DNA of 6,720 bases from Bacteroidota bacterium (GCA_021796055.1 JAJYOS010000364.1:1-6720); one strand, 5' to 3'; numbered from the stretch's first letter, positions 1-6,623 are shown. Numbers and translations are program-made. The notes: generated from the letters alone by a model not told the origin.

Positions 1-76
1 TGGCTCCCCGGGCAGGACTCGAACCTGCAACCCATCGGTTAACAGCCGATTGCTCTGCCAATTGAGCTACCGAGGA
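1..76 (-). tRNA. tRNA-Asn (anticodon GTT)
   Basis: Read on the minus strand, this folds into a complete cloverleaf. The 7-bp acceptor stem pairs TCCTCGG with CCGGGGA, including one G-T pair. There is a D arm with AGCTC/GAGC, an anticodon stem ATCGG/CCGAT around the loop CTGTTAA, and a T arm GCAGG-TTCGAGT-CCTGC. The anticodon GTT is at 43-41, so the tRNA reads the asparagine codons AAC and AAU. The discriminator base is G, and the 3' CCA is encoded in the DNA (positions 3-1). The gene starts exactly at the window edge, so more tRNAs could follow outside. The DUF3078 gene upstream has the same orientation, but the tRNA appears to have its own promoter. Confidence 0.97.
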
Positions 77-99
77 ATTTGAACTCGAAATTGCCTTAA

Positions 100-128
100 A
101 ATATATCCGGTGATCGGTAAAAAATCAA
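100..128 (-). promoter_or_regulatory. Sigma-70-like promoter for tRNA-Asn
   Basis: On the minus strand a -35-like TTGATT (128-123) is followed, after exactly 17 bp, by a -10-like TATATT (105-100). These match the consensus at four of six and five of six positions. Transcription would begin near position 93, about 16 nt before the mature tRNA 5' end, which is a normal short leader. The surroundings are AT-rich. This is a match by eye, not a measured start. Confidence 0.55.
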
Positions 129-210
129 AGACTTTTTTGCGGGTTGTGCGTCTCGCAGACCGACAGAACAAGAAGTTTAATGCCGCCTACAGGCCCAACC
201 ATGTCGCTTG

Positions 211-1131
211 CTAAAACACACTATATACTACTCCAACTTGCAGCCCTTCTTTCATCTGCGTCGTCATGGATTGATCTTGCTGATAAACCAGTTGATAATT
301 GAAATTCACATTGATGAAAGAGTTAACCTTTGCCGCGACCACATTGTCCCACCTTACATCCCATACCGTGAGATTTTCAAACCTCGTAAAAAGCCGGAGA
401 CCCGATGTCAGTAAAATGTTGTCCGCGACATGAACCTTAGCCTGACTCACCGACTCGAACCCCGTCTCCAGCTTGAATGCCTCGGCCTTATTTGGCGTCT
501 TCGGATTGTCGGTATATTGCCTGTATTTGTTAGCGAACACCTCCTGCGTCGCAAGCCCGAGGCGAGTCGTGACGAATTTCAACTTCCCATAATTGAACCC
601 CAGACTTTGCGTGACATACCCCGGGTCGAAGAAATCTGCGATCAGCACGGGAGTGGAGGAGTTGTAATTGTATCCCTTCGTCAAGGTTGTGATCACCGTA
701 TTGCTGAAAAAAGGATCCGTGGCCCAACCGACGTTGTAGGACAGAACATTTTCAAAGAAGAGTTCGTTATCGTTCGTGATGTATCCCTGTCCGCCGAGTT
801 TGGTCCTTCCATACGCCCCCTTCGCCCGGTTACGCAGCATCCAACCATCCGACTTGTAATCCAAGCCAACGTTTCCCGTCACCGTCCAGGTGAGAGCGTT
901 GGAACCTCCCTGTGTCCAGTTACTGAAAGCGATCTGACTTATATTGAGGCCCGTTACCATCGTCGGTATCCACACCCTGGAAGAATCGCTCTTCGATTTG
1001 TCCTTTTTAACCGGTGATTTCGGATAATTTATCTTGAGGTTGTCGACTTTTTTGACCTGTGGAACGGTAGTATTACCTGCCCCGTAAACCGATGTGCCTA
1101 TCAAAAGCACGGCGAGAATTGTCTTGAACAT
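211..1131 (-). CDS. DUF3078 domain outer-membrane beta-barrel protein
   Basis: This 306-residue protein is probably exported to the outer membrane, and its function is unknown. Residues 1-17 look like a Sec signal peptide: a Lys at position 3, a hydrophobic core ILAVLLIGTSV, and cleavage near VYG-A. A lysine- and serine-rich linker follows (about 27-50). From residue 53 the protein alternates polar and aromatic residues, as beta-barrel strands do. The segment FSNWTQGGSNALTW (69-82) is the signature I associate with DUF3078. The last residue is Phe in GVVYSVF, typical of a barrel recognised by the BAM insertion machinery. The ATG at 1131 is supported by the signal peptide, and a weak AAAAGG lies 10 nt upstream. 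The gene lies 109 bp after the DUF423 gene, so it could be the last gene of that operon or be transcribed alone. The family call is from memory of the motif. A generic OmpA/porin-like barrel is the main alternative. Confidence 0.8.
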   Translation of the reverse strand: MFKTILAVLLIGTSVYGAGNTTVPQVKKVDNLKINYPKSPVKKDKSKSDSSRVWIPTMVTGLNISQIAFSNWTQGGSNALTWTVTGNVGLDYKSDGWMLRNRAKGAYGRTKLGGQGYITNDNELFFENVLSYNVGWATDPFFSNTVITTLTKGYNYNSSTPVLIADFFDPGYVTQSLGFNYGKLKFVTTRLGLATQEVFANKYRQYTDNPKTPNKAEAFKLETGFESVSQAKVHVADNILLTSGLRLFTRFENLTVWDVRWDNVVAAKVNSFINVNFNYQLVYQQDQSMTTQMKEGLQVGVVYSVF

Positions 1132-1177
1132 TGCAGCAAAACCTTTTGAATGTCATTATTGATGTATCTGAAAGATA

Positions 1178-1183
1178 ATTATA
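1178..1183 (-). promoter_or_regulatory. Possible -10 element for the DUF3078 gene
   Basis: A perfect TATAAT reads on the minus strand 46 bp upstream of the DUF3078 start, in the 109-bp gap after the DUF423 gene. No convincing -35 hexamer lies 16-18 bp further upstream, where the sequence is GC-rich (CGGGAC). A lineage-specific promoter of the TAnnTTTG type is also nearly matched just downstream, as TATCTTTC. The call is tentative. Confidence 0.25.
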
Positions 1184-1240
1184 GAATGAAACTCCGGATC
1201 GTCCCGAGGAATTGATGGAAATGCGGAAACTGAGGAAACT

Positions 1241-1621
1241 TCAGATTCGAAGAAATCCCAACAGTAGGAAGATATGCCCCGCCAGAAAACAGACGCCGCC
1301 TAACGGCGTGATATATCCTAACGCGCCCGTCCCGGTCAGGGCGAGAGCGTACAAGCTAAACGAAAAGAGCAGAATGCCCGCGATATAGAAAATTCCCGCA
1401 TACTGGAACATCCTTCCCCTGTCCGCGAAGAGCGCAACCGCCAGCAGCGCCAGAGAATGATACATTTGGTACCTCACCCCTGTCTCAAACACTTCAAGCA
1501 TATCAGGAGAGACACGCTCGCGAAGACCGTGAGCGGCAAAAGCCCCGAAGGCTACTCCGAGAAATAATCCGACAGCCCCCGCGGCGCCGAAGAATTTCGC
1601 CTTGCCCGAAGAGACGGTCAT
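1241..1621 (-). CDS. DUF423 family small integral membrane protein
   Basis: This 126-residue protein is very hydrophobic and has four likely transmembrane helices, at about 10-30, 53-66, 72-94 and 99-124. Length and motifs fit the DUF423 family (YgdD/YwdK-like), whose function is not established. The motifs are GAFAAHGL (26-33), [10 protein letters not shown] (51-60), SLYALALTG (89-97) and [12 protein letters not shown] (105-116). The start ATG overlaps the prfA stop as ATGA (1618-1621). A GGAGG at 1636-1632 lies 10 nt upstream, inside the prfA coding sequence. This arrangement points to translation coupled to prfA and to a shared transcript. The GGAGG lies within a palindrome that could hide it until the prfA ribosome arrives. 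I am confident of the family and have no basis for a molecular role. Confidence 0.88.
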   Translation of the reverse strand: MTVSSGKAKFFGAAGAVGLFLGVAFGAFAAHGLRERVSPDMLEVFETGVRYQMYHSLALLAVALFADRGRMFQYAGIFYIAGILLFSFSLYALALTGTGALGYITPLGGVCFLAGHIFLLLGFLRI

Positions 1622-2688
1622 CTGGGAGGCGCCTCCAGGTGGGCCCCGCGTTCCGCCAGCTTCAGTTGTTCCAGGAGTTCATCAAGCCCCCCGTCAAGGA
1701 CCGCGTGGAGATCGTATATCGTATAGTTGATCCTATGATCGGTAACTCTGTTCTGAGGAAAATTGTAGGTTCGTATCTTGTCGCTTCTGTCGCCACTCCC
1801 AACCATCGTTTTCCGTTTGGCGGCAATCTGCGAATTCCTCTCCTGCAGCATTACGTCGTACAGCCGCGCCCGGAGGATCTTCATAGCCTTCTGCTTGTTC
1901 TTGAATTGACTCCGCTCATCCTGGCATTGTACCACGATACCAGTCGGATTGTGGGTGATCCTAATCGCGGTCTCAACTTTGTTTACGTTCTGACCGCCGT
2001 GGCCACCGGCACGATAGACGTCGATCCTCAGGTCATCCGGATTTATTGCAACCTCGACGTCTTCAACTTCCGGAAGTACTACGACGCTTGCCGCCGACGT
2101 GTGGATCCTTCCGCCCGATTCGGTGACTGGCACTCTCTGAACCCGGTGGACTCCACTTTCATACTTTAGGTTGCTGTAGACTTCCTTCCCCGAGATGCCG
2201 AGCACTATTTCCTTGAATCCTCCGATCCCTGTCTCGTTGAAATCAAGCATCTCCACCTTCCACGTGCGTCTGTCCGCGAATCTCGTGTACATTCGGTAGA
2301 GGTCTGCCGCGAAGAGTGCCGCCTCCTCGCCGCCGGTGCCGGACCGGATCTCGAGTATCACATCTTTGCTGTCGGCAGGATCTTTCGGAATAAGAAGCGT
2401 CTTTACATCTTCTTCCTTTTTCTCCACTTTTTCCTGAAGCTCGATCGCTTCCTGCTTCGCAAGCTGACGGAGCTCCGCGTCGTCAGCCGTCTCGGCAATA
2501 TCCCGGGTCTCCACAAGCCCTTTCTCAAGGGCAAGGAGCTCGTCGTAATTTCTCACAATAATGCTCAGCTCGCTGTGTTCCTTGCTGAGTTCCCGGTATT
2601 TCTCCTGGTTGGAGATAATTGATGGATCGGAGAGAAGGTTCGTGAGTTCCTCGTACCTTGCTCTTATTTTGTCAAGCTTTTGCCTCAT
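1618..2688 (-). CDS. prfA: Peptide chain release factor 1 (RF1)
   Basis: RF1 recognises the stop codons UAA and UAG in the ribosomal A site and triggers hydrolysis of peptidyl-tRNA in the cytoplasm. The length of 356 residues is normal for the family. The helical N-terminal domain (about 1-100) begins with [18 protein letters not shown], typical of RF1. The tripeptide codon reader is PVT (187-189) in [18 protein letters not shown]. This is the RF1 form, where RF2 has SPF. The catalytic GGQ is at 231-233, and its Gln is the residue normally methylated by PrmC. The C-terminal block [20 protein letters not shown] (297-316) is also RF1-like. Just before GGQ the protein reads GGH, where many RF1 proteins have SGA. 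The first 17 bp overlap the end of the upstream small membrane gene, and the stop overlaps the DUF423 start. No prmC neighbours it here. No strong Shine-Dalgarno precedes the ATG, so its translation may be coupled to the upstream gene. Confidence 0.97.
   Translation of the reverse strand: MRQKLDKIRARYEELTNLLSDPSIISNQEKYRELSKEHSELSIIVRNYDELLALEKGLVETRDIAETADDAELRQLAKQEAIELQEKVEKKEEDVKTLLIPKDPADSKDVILEIRSGTGGEEAALFAADLYRMYTRFADRRTWKVEMLDFNETGIGGFKEIVLGISGKEVYSNLKYESGVHRVQRVPVTESGGRIHTSAASVVVLPEVEDVEVAINPDDLRIDVYRAGGHGGQNVNKVETAIRITHNPTGIVVQCQDERSQFKNKQKAMKILRARLYDVMLQERNSQIAAKRKTMVGSGDRSDKIRTYNFPQNRVTDHRINYTIYDLHAVLDGGLDELLEQLKLAERGAHLEAPPR
1622..1638 (-). promoter_or_regulatory. Palindrome enclosing the DUF423 ribosome-binding site
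   Basis: The last codons of prfA contain a perfect 12-bp palindrome, GGAGGCGCCTCC (1625-1636). The mRNA from 1638 to 1622 reads CTGGAGGCGCCTCCCAG and can fold into a 6-bp stem with one bulged C and a GCGC loop. The GGAGG that would start the DUF423 protein sits in the 5' arm. A ribosome finishing prfA at the overlapping stop would open the hairpin. The fold is seen in the sequence, and the coupling role is inferred. Confidence 0.4.
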
Positions 2689-2929
2689 GCTTAGCTTTTC
2701 TTATTATCGTACGCACTTGATGGATGAAATATACTGATATGATCAGGCTAATGGCCGACCACACAATCGACGCCGACGTTATGACTATCCCATAAGAGGG
2801 AACGGTAAACGGAACGGCAGACTCAAAGGCGACACCGAACATTATCCACATCGAGCCGATGATCAGATACATGGCCATCATCATCATGACGCTGCCAGTA
2901 ATTAATGCCTTAGCATGATGGAAATACAT
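2672..2929 (-). CDS. Small two-helix membrane protein, unrecognised
   Basis: I do not recognise a family. From the ATG at 2929 the protein is 85 residues. A longer reading from the ATG at 2944 adds MAEKV, for 90 residues. I prefer the shorter form because GGAG (2939-2936) lies 6 nt before the second ATG, whereas nothing like a ribosome-binding site precedes the first. Numbered from the longer form, two hydrophobic helices are likely at 13-39 and 51-74, joined by a short loop that contains [12 protein letters not shown]. The basic tail [13 protein letters not shown] and the Lys- and His-containing N-terminus both suggest cytoplasmic ends, giving an inner-membrane hairpin. The first helix is strikingly methionine-rich, with MMMM at 20-23 and further Met at 25, 32 and 35. 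The stop lies 17 bp inside prfA, so the two are probably co-transcribed and coupled. Tight packing with prfA is the best evidence that it is a real gene. Confidence 0.68.
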   Translation of the reverse strand: MYFHHAKALITGSVMMMMAMYLIIGSMWIMFGVAFESAVPFTVPSYGIVITSASIVWSAISLIISVYFIHQVRTIIRKAKHEAKA

Positions 2930-2941
2930 AACCTTCTCCGC
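2930..2941 (-). promoter_or_regulatory. Ribosome-binding site deciding the small membrane gene start
   Basis: On the minus strand GGAGAAGG (2939-2932) lies just before the ATG at 2929-2927, with 6 nt between GGAG and the start. The upstream in-frame ATG at 2944 is preceded by CTTATTACCCGCAG, which has no Shine-Dalgarno match. This favours the downstream start. Confidence 0.45.
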
Positions 2942-3275
2942 CATCTGCGGGTAATAAGCCCGAACACCTGTAGAACTTTGAGTACGTCATTAAGATATTG
3001 AAAAACGCGCTAAATGAAAAATCCGGATTACGCAACCGCTAGCCTGGTAAAGTACAAATAAACTGGAAGGGCTCTTTTCCGCAACCATCCTGCGCTTTTT
3101 CAGTTTCAGGAATGTCCGGATTCTTGCGAACGGGATAAAAAGAAAAAGCAAAGACTCAAATTGACAGGAGCCGAACAAGACTCCATCGGCAACCATCGAG
3201 GGCTTTAATCTGTGTCGTCAGTGTGTCAATCCTATTTTCTCGAATGAAGCGCTCTTTGCCGACTCCCTCGGCGCC

Positions 3276-3304
3276 TTGAACTTCCCGAACGCAAGGGTTA
3301 AATT
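3276..3304 (+). promoter_or_regulatory. Possible promoter for hemN
   Basis: TTGAAC (3276-3281) and TAAATT (3299-3304) are separated by 17 bp, each matching the sigma-70 consensus at four of six positions. The -10 region reads TAAATTTT, which also resembles the TAnnTTTG element of Bacteroidota promoters. Transcription would begin near 3311, giving a leader of roughly 95 nt before the preferred hemN start. The match is by eye only. Confidence 0.3.
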
Positions 3305-3320
3305 TTCCCATGTTAGAAAT

Positions 3321-3361
3321 TCGCCGGGGGTCTCGGTTGCTTATTGCAGCTTTTCCGGCGA
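3321..3361 (+). repeat. Inverted repeat in the probable hemN leader
   Basis: TCGCCGG (3321-3327) and CCGGCGA (3355-3361) are perfect reverse complements. Three further G-U pairs (GGG with TTT) can extend the stem inward to 10 pairs. The remaining loop contains a smaller TGC-TTATT-GCA fold. It lies about 45 nt before the hemN ATG and just after the predicted transcription start, so it would form in the untranslated leader. No U-run follows, so it is not an ordinary terminator. Confidence 0.4.
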
Positions 3362-3406
3362 CACGAAACAATGATTACACCCAGGAGTTTTCCGGGAAGG
3401 ACAAAA

Positions 3407-4795
3407 ATGAGTACGATTGATAACATTGACATAAAGCTCATAAAGAAGTACGACAGACCCGGGCCGCGATACACTAGCTACCCCCCCGCCCCCGCGTTCA
3501 GCTCCAGTTTCACCGCGGATGATTTCCTCAACGCGCTTAAGGACAACAACAGTCCCGATTCGCGGGCTGAAATTTCACTCTATTACCACATACCGTTTTG
3601 CGACACGCTCTGCTATTTCTGCGGTTGCAACATGCTTATCACGCACAGCCGTGAACGCATCGCGGAATATCTAACGTACCTAAAAAAGGAGATGGAACTT
3701 TCCGCGCCGTACTTCAATCGGAACCGTAAGATAGGACAGCTTCACTGGGGAGGCGGCACGCCATCCTACCTGACTCCGCTGGAAATAAGGACGCTGACGG
3801 ATTCGATAAGGGAACGCTTCACGTTCGCTGAGGATATCGAAGCGAGCGTCGAGATAGATCCGCGGGGATTGACATTTGAGCACATGCAGGCGTTCCGGGA
3901 ATCCGGCTTCAACCGCATCAGCATGGGAGTCCAGGACTTTGATCCCAAGGTTCAAGAGGCCGTGAACAGGGTCCAGCCTGAGAAGATCACTCGGGACGCA
4001 GTGGACTGGAGCCGGAAGCTCGGCTTCGGAAGCATCAACCTCGACATGATTTACGGACTCCCGTATCAGACACTGGAATCGTTCGAGGAGAGCCTCAAGA
4101 AGATAATCGACATCTCGCCCGAACGAATCGCGGTTTTCAATTTCGCGCATGTCCCCTGGCTCAAGTCGCACCAGAAGCTCATCGACAAAGACACATTACC
4201 ATCGCCGGAAGTGAAGCTCGAAATATTGAAGATGACTATCGAGCTGCTGACCTCCTCCGGATATGTCTATATAGGAATGGATCACTTCGCGAAGCCGGAT
4301 GACGAGCTCGCTACGGCGCAGCGGCAGAAAACGCTTTACAGAAATTTCCAGGGCTATTCCACTCACTCGGGGGCTGACCTTTACGCGTTCGGAAACTCCG
4401 GAATCAGCCAATTCCACCACGTGTACGCACAGAATTTCAAGTCGCTGAAGGACTATTACAAGGCGGTCGAAGAAAAACGATTCCCGATCGTGCTCGGGTA
4501 TAAGATGACGGAAGACGACATCATAAGGCAGCACGTTATAATGCGCCTCATGTGTGACATGGAGCTTGACAAGCGCGAAGTGGAAAAGAAGTTTGGAATA
4601 GACTTCGATCGGTATTTCGCGTCTGCATATCCAAAATTCGACGAGTTTGTTCAGGATGATCTCCTCGAAGTGGGTCGAGATAAAATTGTTGTCAAAGGAA
4701 TGGGAAGATTAGTCATCAGGAACATAGCGATGGCCTTCGACGCCTATCTCGAAAAGATGATGAAAGAAAAGCCGATCTTCTCTCGGACCGTTTGA
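3407..4795 (+). CDS. hemN: Oxygen-independent coproporphyrinogen III oxidase (radical SAM)
   Basis: HemN converts coproporphyrinogen III to protoporphyrinogen IX in haem biosynthesis without oxygen, using S-adenosylmethionine and a 4Fe-4S cluster in the cytoplasm. From the ATG at 3407 the protein is 462 residues, close to the roughly 457 of the E. coli enzyme. The cluster motif YHIPFCDTLCYFCGC has cysteines at 65, 69 and 72, plus the extra Cys74 typical of true HemN. HWGGGTPSYL (113-122) is the SAM-contact glycine motif. Further HemN blocks are YDRPGPRYTSYP (15-26), FAHVPWL (246-252), IGMDHFAKPDDELA (289-302), RNFQGYSTH (312-320) and the C-terminal VIRNIAMAFDAYL (436-448). The complete C-terminal domain argues against the related HemW/HutW proteins, which are shorter. 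GGAAGG (3395-3400) sits 6 nt before this ATG. The frame extends upstream to a TTG at 3344 and an ATG at 3371, but neither has a ribosome-binding site, and the family begins near the chosen Met. Confidence 0.95.
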   Translation: MSTIDNIDIKLIKKYDRPGPRYTSYPPAPAFSSSFTADDFLNALKDNNSPDSRAEISLYYHIPFCDTLCYFCGCNMLITHSRERIAEYLTYLKKEMELSAPYFNRNRKIGQLHWGGGTPSYLTPLEIRTLTDSIRERFTFAEDIEASVEIDPRGLTFEHMQAFRESGFNRISMGVQDFDPKVQEAVNRVQPEKITRDAVDWSRKLGFGSINLDMIYGLPYQTLESFEESLKKIIDISPERIAVFNFAHVPWLKSHQKLIDKDTLPSPEVKLEILKMTIELLTSSGYVYIGMDHFAKPDDELATAQRQKTLYRNFQGYSTHSGADLYAFGNSGISQFHHVYAQNFKSLKDYYKAVEEKRFPIVLGYKMTEDDIIRQHVIMRLMCDMELDKREVEKKFGIDFDRYFASAYPKFDEFVQDDLLEVGRDKIVVKGMGRLVIRNIAMAFDAYLEKMMKEKPIFSRTV

Positions 4796-4844
4796 TCTTC
4801 CCTGCTATCGTCAAACAAAACAGAGAGCCGTTTCAACCGTATAG

Positions 4845-6623
4845 ATGACTTCAACGAATAAGCACGCGGGCTTAGAAGGCATTTTACAAATGCTTTCCCA
4901 CACCGGCGCCTGCGCCGTTGTGGCCGACCGAAGCAGTATAATCCTCGGAATCACTCCGAAGTTCCAGGCATTGACGAACAATCACGCGGTCGGTTTGCCA
5001 CTTGGCAACGTGTTTGGCAACATTCCGGCAGAGTTCCCATCCGGCGATTCAAATGAAGTGCAGCTCACTCTACGCTCGTCCGGCAGGCAAATATCGGTAT
5101 GGCTCGTGAATTTCGATCTCGATGGCGCTATCACCGTCCTAATCGTTAGTAACGGCGCCGAAAGCCGTGAGGGCATAATCGCGGAACATGCTCTGAATGT
5201 GTCGGCAAGTGAAGACCTGATATTCCAATTCGATGCAGAAGGCAAAATCTTTTCCGTCAGCGGCAACGTCGAACGAATAACGGGATACAAAGCGGATGAA
5301 TTTAACTCGGGAAGGATTCATCCGCTTGATATAATCCATTCGGATGACCGCCCCGCAATCGAGAACGAATTCAGAAACATCTTTGCCACTCACAAGAGCG
5401 CCGAAAGTTCCGAGTGCCGATTAATCAAGAAGAACGGCGAAGTCGAATACTTTCTCAAATCATGGTACGCCGTCTTCGACATCAAGGGAACGTTCAGCGG
5501 GATAGTCAGCATAGATAAGAATATCACCGCTGATAAGGAGCTACACGAACGGTTGGAACTGTTTCACAGCGCTTTCCAGCAGTCAACTGATGCCATAGTC
5601 ATAACGGGGATTGACGGACGGATCATCGACGTCAATGGCACTTTCACGGAGATATACGGTTTCTCCCGCGCTGAAGCGGTTGGGAAATCGACTTCGCTGA
5701 TTCAGTCTAGGTATTCCACGCCGGACTTTTACAGGGACATGTGGAAGTCGCTGGAAAAGGACAACCAATGGCGTGGTGAGATACTCAACCGTCGGAAGGA
5801 CGGGACCGAAATACCCGTCTGGCTGAGCATTACGCCCATTTACCTCGGGAACAGAAAAATAGGCTACATGGGAATAGAGTCCGACATGAGCGAGCAGAAG
5901 AACCTCGAGCAGCAGATCATACAGACTGAGAAGCTCGCGACGATCGGTCAACTCTCAGCCGGAATCGCGCATGAGATCGGCACTCCTTTGAACATAATTT
6001 CGGGTAACGCCGAACTTGTCCTTCTCGACATGGAGTCTTCGGATCACGGGCGAAGGGAGCTTGAAACCATTATCGAGCAGACTAAACGGATATCGGTGCT
6101 GATGCGCCAACTTCTCGACTTTGCCAGGCCAAAGGTGCTTTCACTGCGGAGCACGGATGTCAATGATGTATTAATCGACGTCCTTGACTTTGTCCGTCTT
6201 CAATTCAAGAAGGGAGGCATAGAGATCGTCTCGAAGTTGGAGGAAAGTCTTCCGAATGTTTACGGAGATCCGGCCCTACTTTACCAGGTTTTCTTGAATG
6301 TAATAATGAACTCTTTCCAGTCGATGTCCAGGCGGGGGACTCTGACTGTTCGAACGCGGCCGGTTCAGTCAGCTGAAAGGGAGATGATCGAAATAGAAAT
6401 TTCCGACACCGGAGAAGGCATTCGCCCGGAAAACATGGAGAAGATATTCACCCCCTTCTTCACGACGAAAGCACCGGGAAAAGGGACAGGGCTTGGGCTT
6501 GCCGTCACCAGAAGGATAGTTCAGGAGCATAGCGGCCGAATAAACATAATTAGCACGCACGGAGAGGGGACAACCGTCAGCATATTCTTCAACGCATTCC
6601 GTCAAAAGAGCACGTCGCAGTGA
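4845..6623 (+). CDS. Soluble PAS-PAS-PAS histidine kinase, NtrB-like
   Basis: This 592-residue sensor kinase should autophosphorylate on His and pass the phosphate to a response regulator, here unidentified. No transmembrane segment is apparent, so it probably senses a cytoplasmic signal. A degenerate PAS-like region spans about 10-103. A second PAS with PAC spans about 114-230 (ITGYKADEF, then CRLIKKNGEVEYFLKSW), and a third about 236-354 (DVNGTFTEIYGFSRAEAVGK, RRKDGTEIPVWLSITPI). After a short coiled linker, the HisKA H-box is LSAGIAHEIGTPLNIISG with phosphoacceptor His376. The ATPase domain has the N-box residue Asn489, G1 DTGEGI (521-526), F-box FTPFFTTK (535-542) and G2 GKGTGLGL (545-552). 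All catalytic elements are intact. It begins 49 bp after hemN on the same strand, so read-through is possible. No clear Shine-Dalgarno precedes the ATG. A second Met at residue 16 has GAAGG 11 nt upstream and is a possible alternative. The partner and ligand cannot be told from the sequence. Confidence 0.93.
   Translation: MTSTNKHAGLEGILQMLSHTGACAVVADRSSIILGITPKFQALTNNHAVGLPLGNVFGNIPAEFPSGDSNEVQLTLRSSGRQISVWLVNFDLDGAITVLIVSNGAESREGIIAEHALNVSASEDLIFQFDAEGKIFSVSGNVERITGYKADEFNSGRIHPLDIIHSDDRPAIENEFRNIFATHKSAESSECRLIKKNGEVEYFLKSWYAVFDIKGTFSGIVSIDKNITADKELHERLELFHSAFQQSTDAIVITGIDGRIIDVNGTFTEIYGFSRAEAVGKSTSLIQSRYSTPDFYRDMWKSLEKDNQWRGEILNRRKDGTEIPVWLSITPIYLGNRKIGYMGIESDMSEQKNLEQQIIQTEKLATIGQLSAGIAHEIGTPLNIISGNAELVLLDMESSDHGRRELETIIEQTKRISVLMRQLLDFARPKVLSLRSTDVNDVLIDVLDFVRLQFKKGGIEIVSKLEESLPNVYGDPALLYQVFLNVIMNSFQSMSRRGTLTVRTRPVQSAEREMIEIEISDTGEGIRPENMEKIFTPFFTTKAPGKGTGLGLAVTRRIVQEHSGRINIISTHGEGTTVSIFFNAFRQKSTSQ

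Larger units (their letters stand above)
2930..3406. other. Divergent intergenic region, no supported gene
   Basis: About 477 bp separate the leftward small-membrane-gene/prfA block from hemN. Two short minus-strand open frames (2990-3196 and 3156-3371) lie here. Neither has a recognisable motif, they overlap each other, and the second runs into the hemN leader, so I treat both as chance. The right half holds a possible hemN promoter (3276-3304), a 5-bp GC-rich hairpin GCCGA-ctccc-TCGGC (3258-3272), and a longer inverted repeat in the probable leader (3321-3361). I see no clear promoter for the leftward genes, though one must presumably lie here. I also looked for an FNR-type TTGAT-N4-ATCAA site upstream of hemN and did not find one. 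Confidence 0.6.

Noticed and set aside
430..1017. A 195-codon plus-strand open frame opposite the DUF3078 gene
   Set aside because: It lies entirely antisense to a gene with a signal peptide and barrel features. Its translation shows no recognisable motif, and it is rich in Arg, Pro and His as reverse-strand shadows often are.
1639..2169. A 176-codon plus-strand open frame opposite prfA
   Set aside because: It is antisense to a fully conserved RF1 gene, has no recognisable domain, and has no convincing ribosome-binding site.
3022..3122. TCCGGATT occurring twice, at 3022-3029 and 3115-3122
   Set aside because: The 8-mer contains a 6-bp palindrome and similar copies occur elsewhere in the window (near 1193). 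The flanks do not match, so chance is the simplest explanation.
3081..3197. Direct repeat GCAACCATC at 3081-3089 and 3189-3197
   Set aside because: It is a nine-base match with unrelated flanks and is not part of a longer array.
2990..3371. Two overlapping minus-strand frames of 68 and 71 codons between prfA's upstream gene and hemN
   Set aside because: There are no family motifs and the two overlap each other. The second extends into the hemN leader. They are consistent with chance open frames in a divergent regulatory region, although a short lineage-specific gene cannot be excluded.
3200..3406. An FNR-type site upstream of hemN
   Set aside because: I expected one because anaerobic hemN genes are often controlled this way, but no TTGAT-N4-ATCAA or close variant is present.
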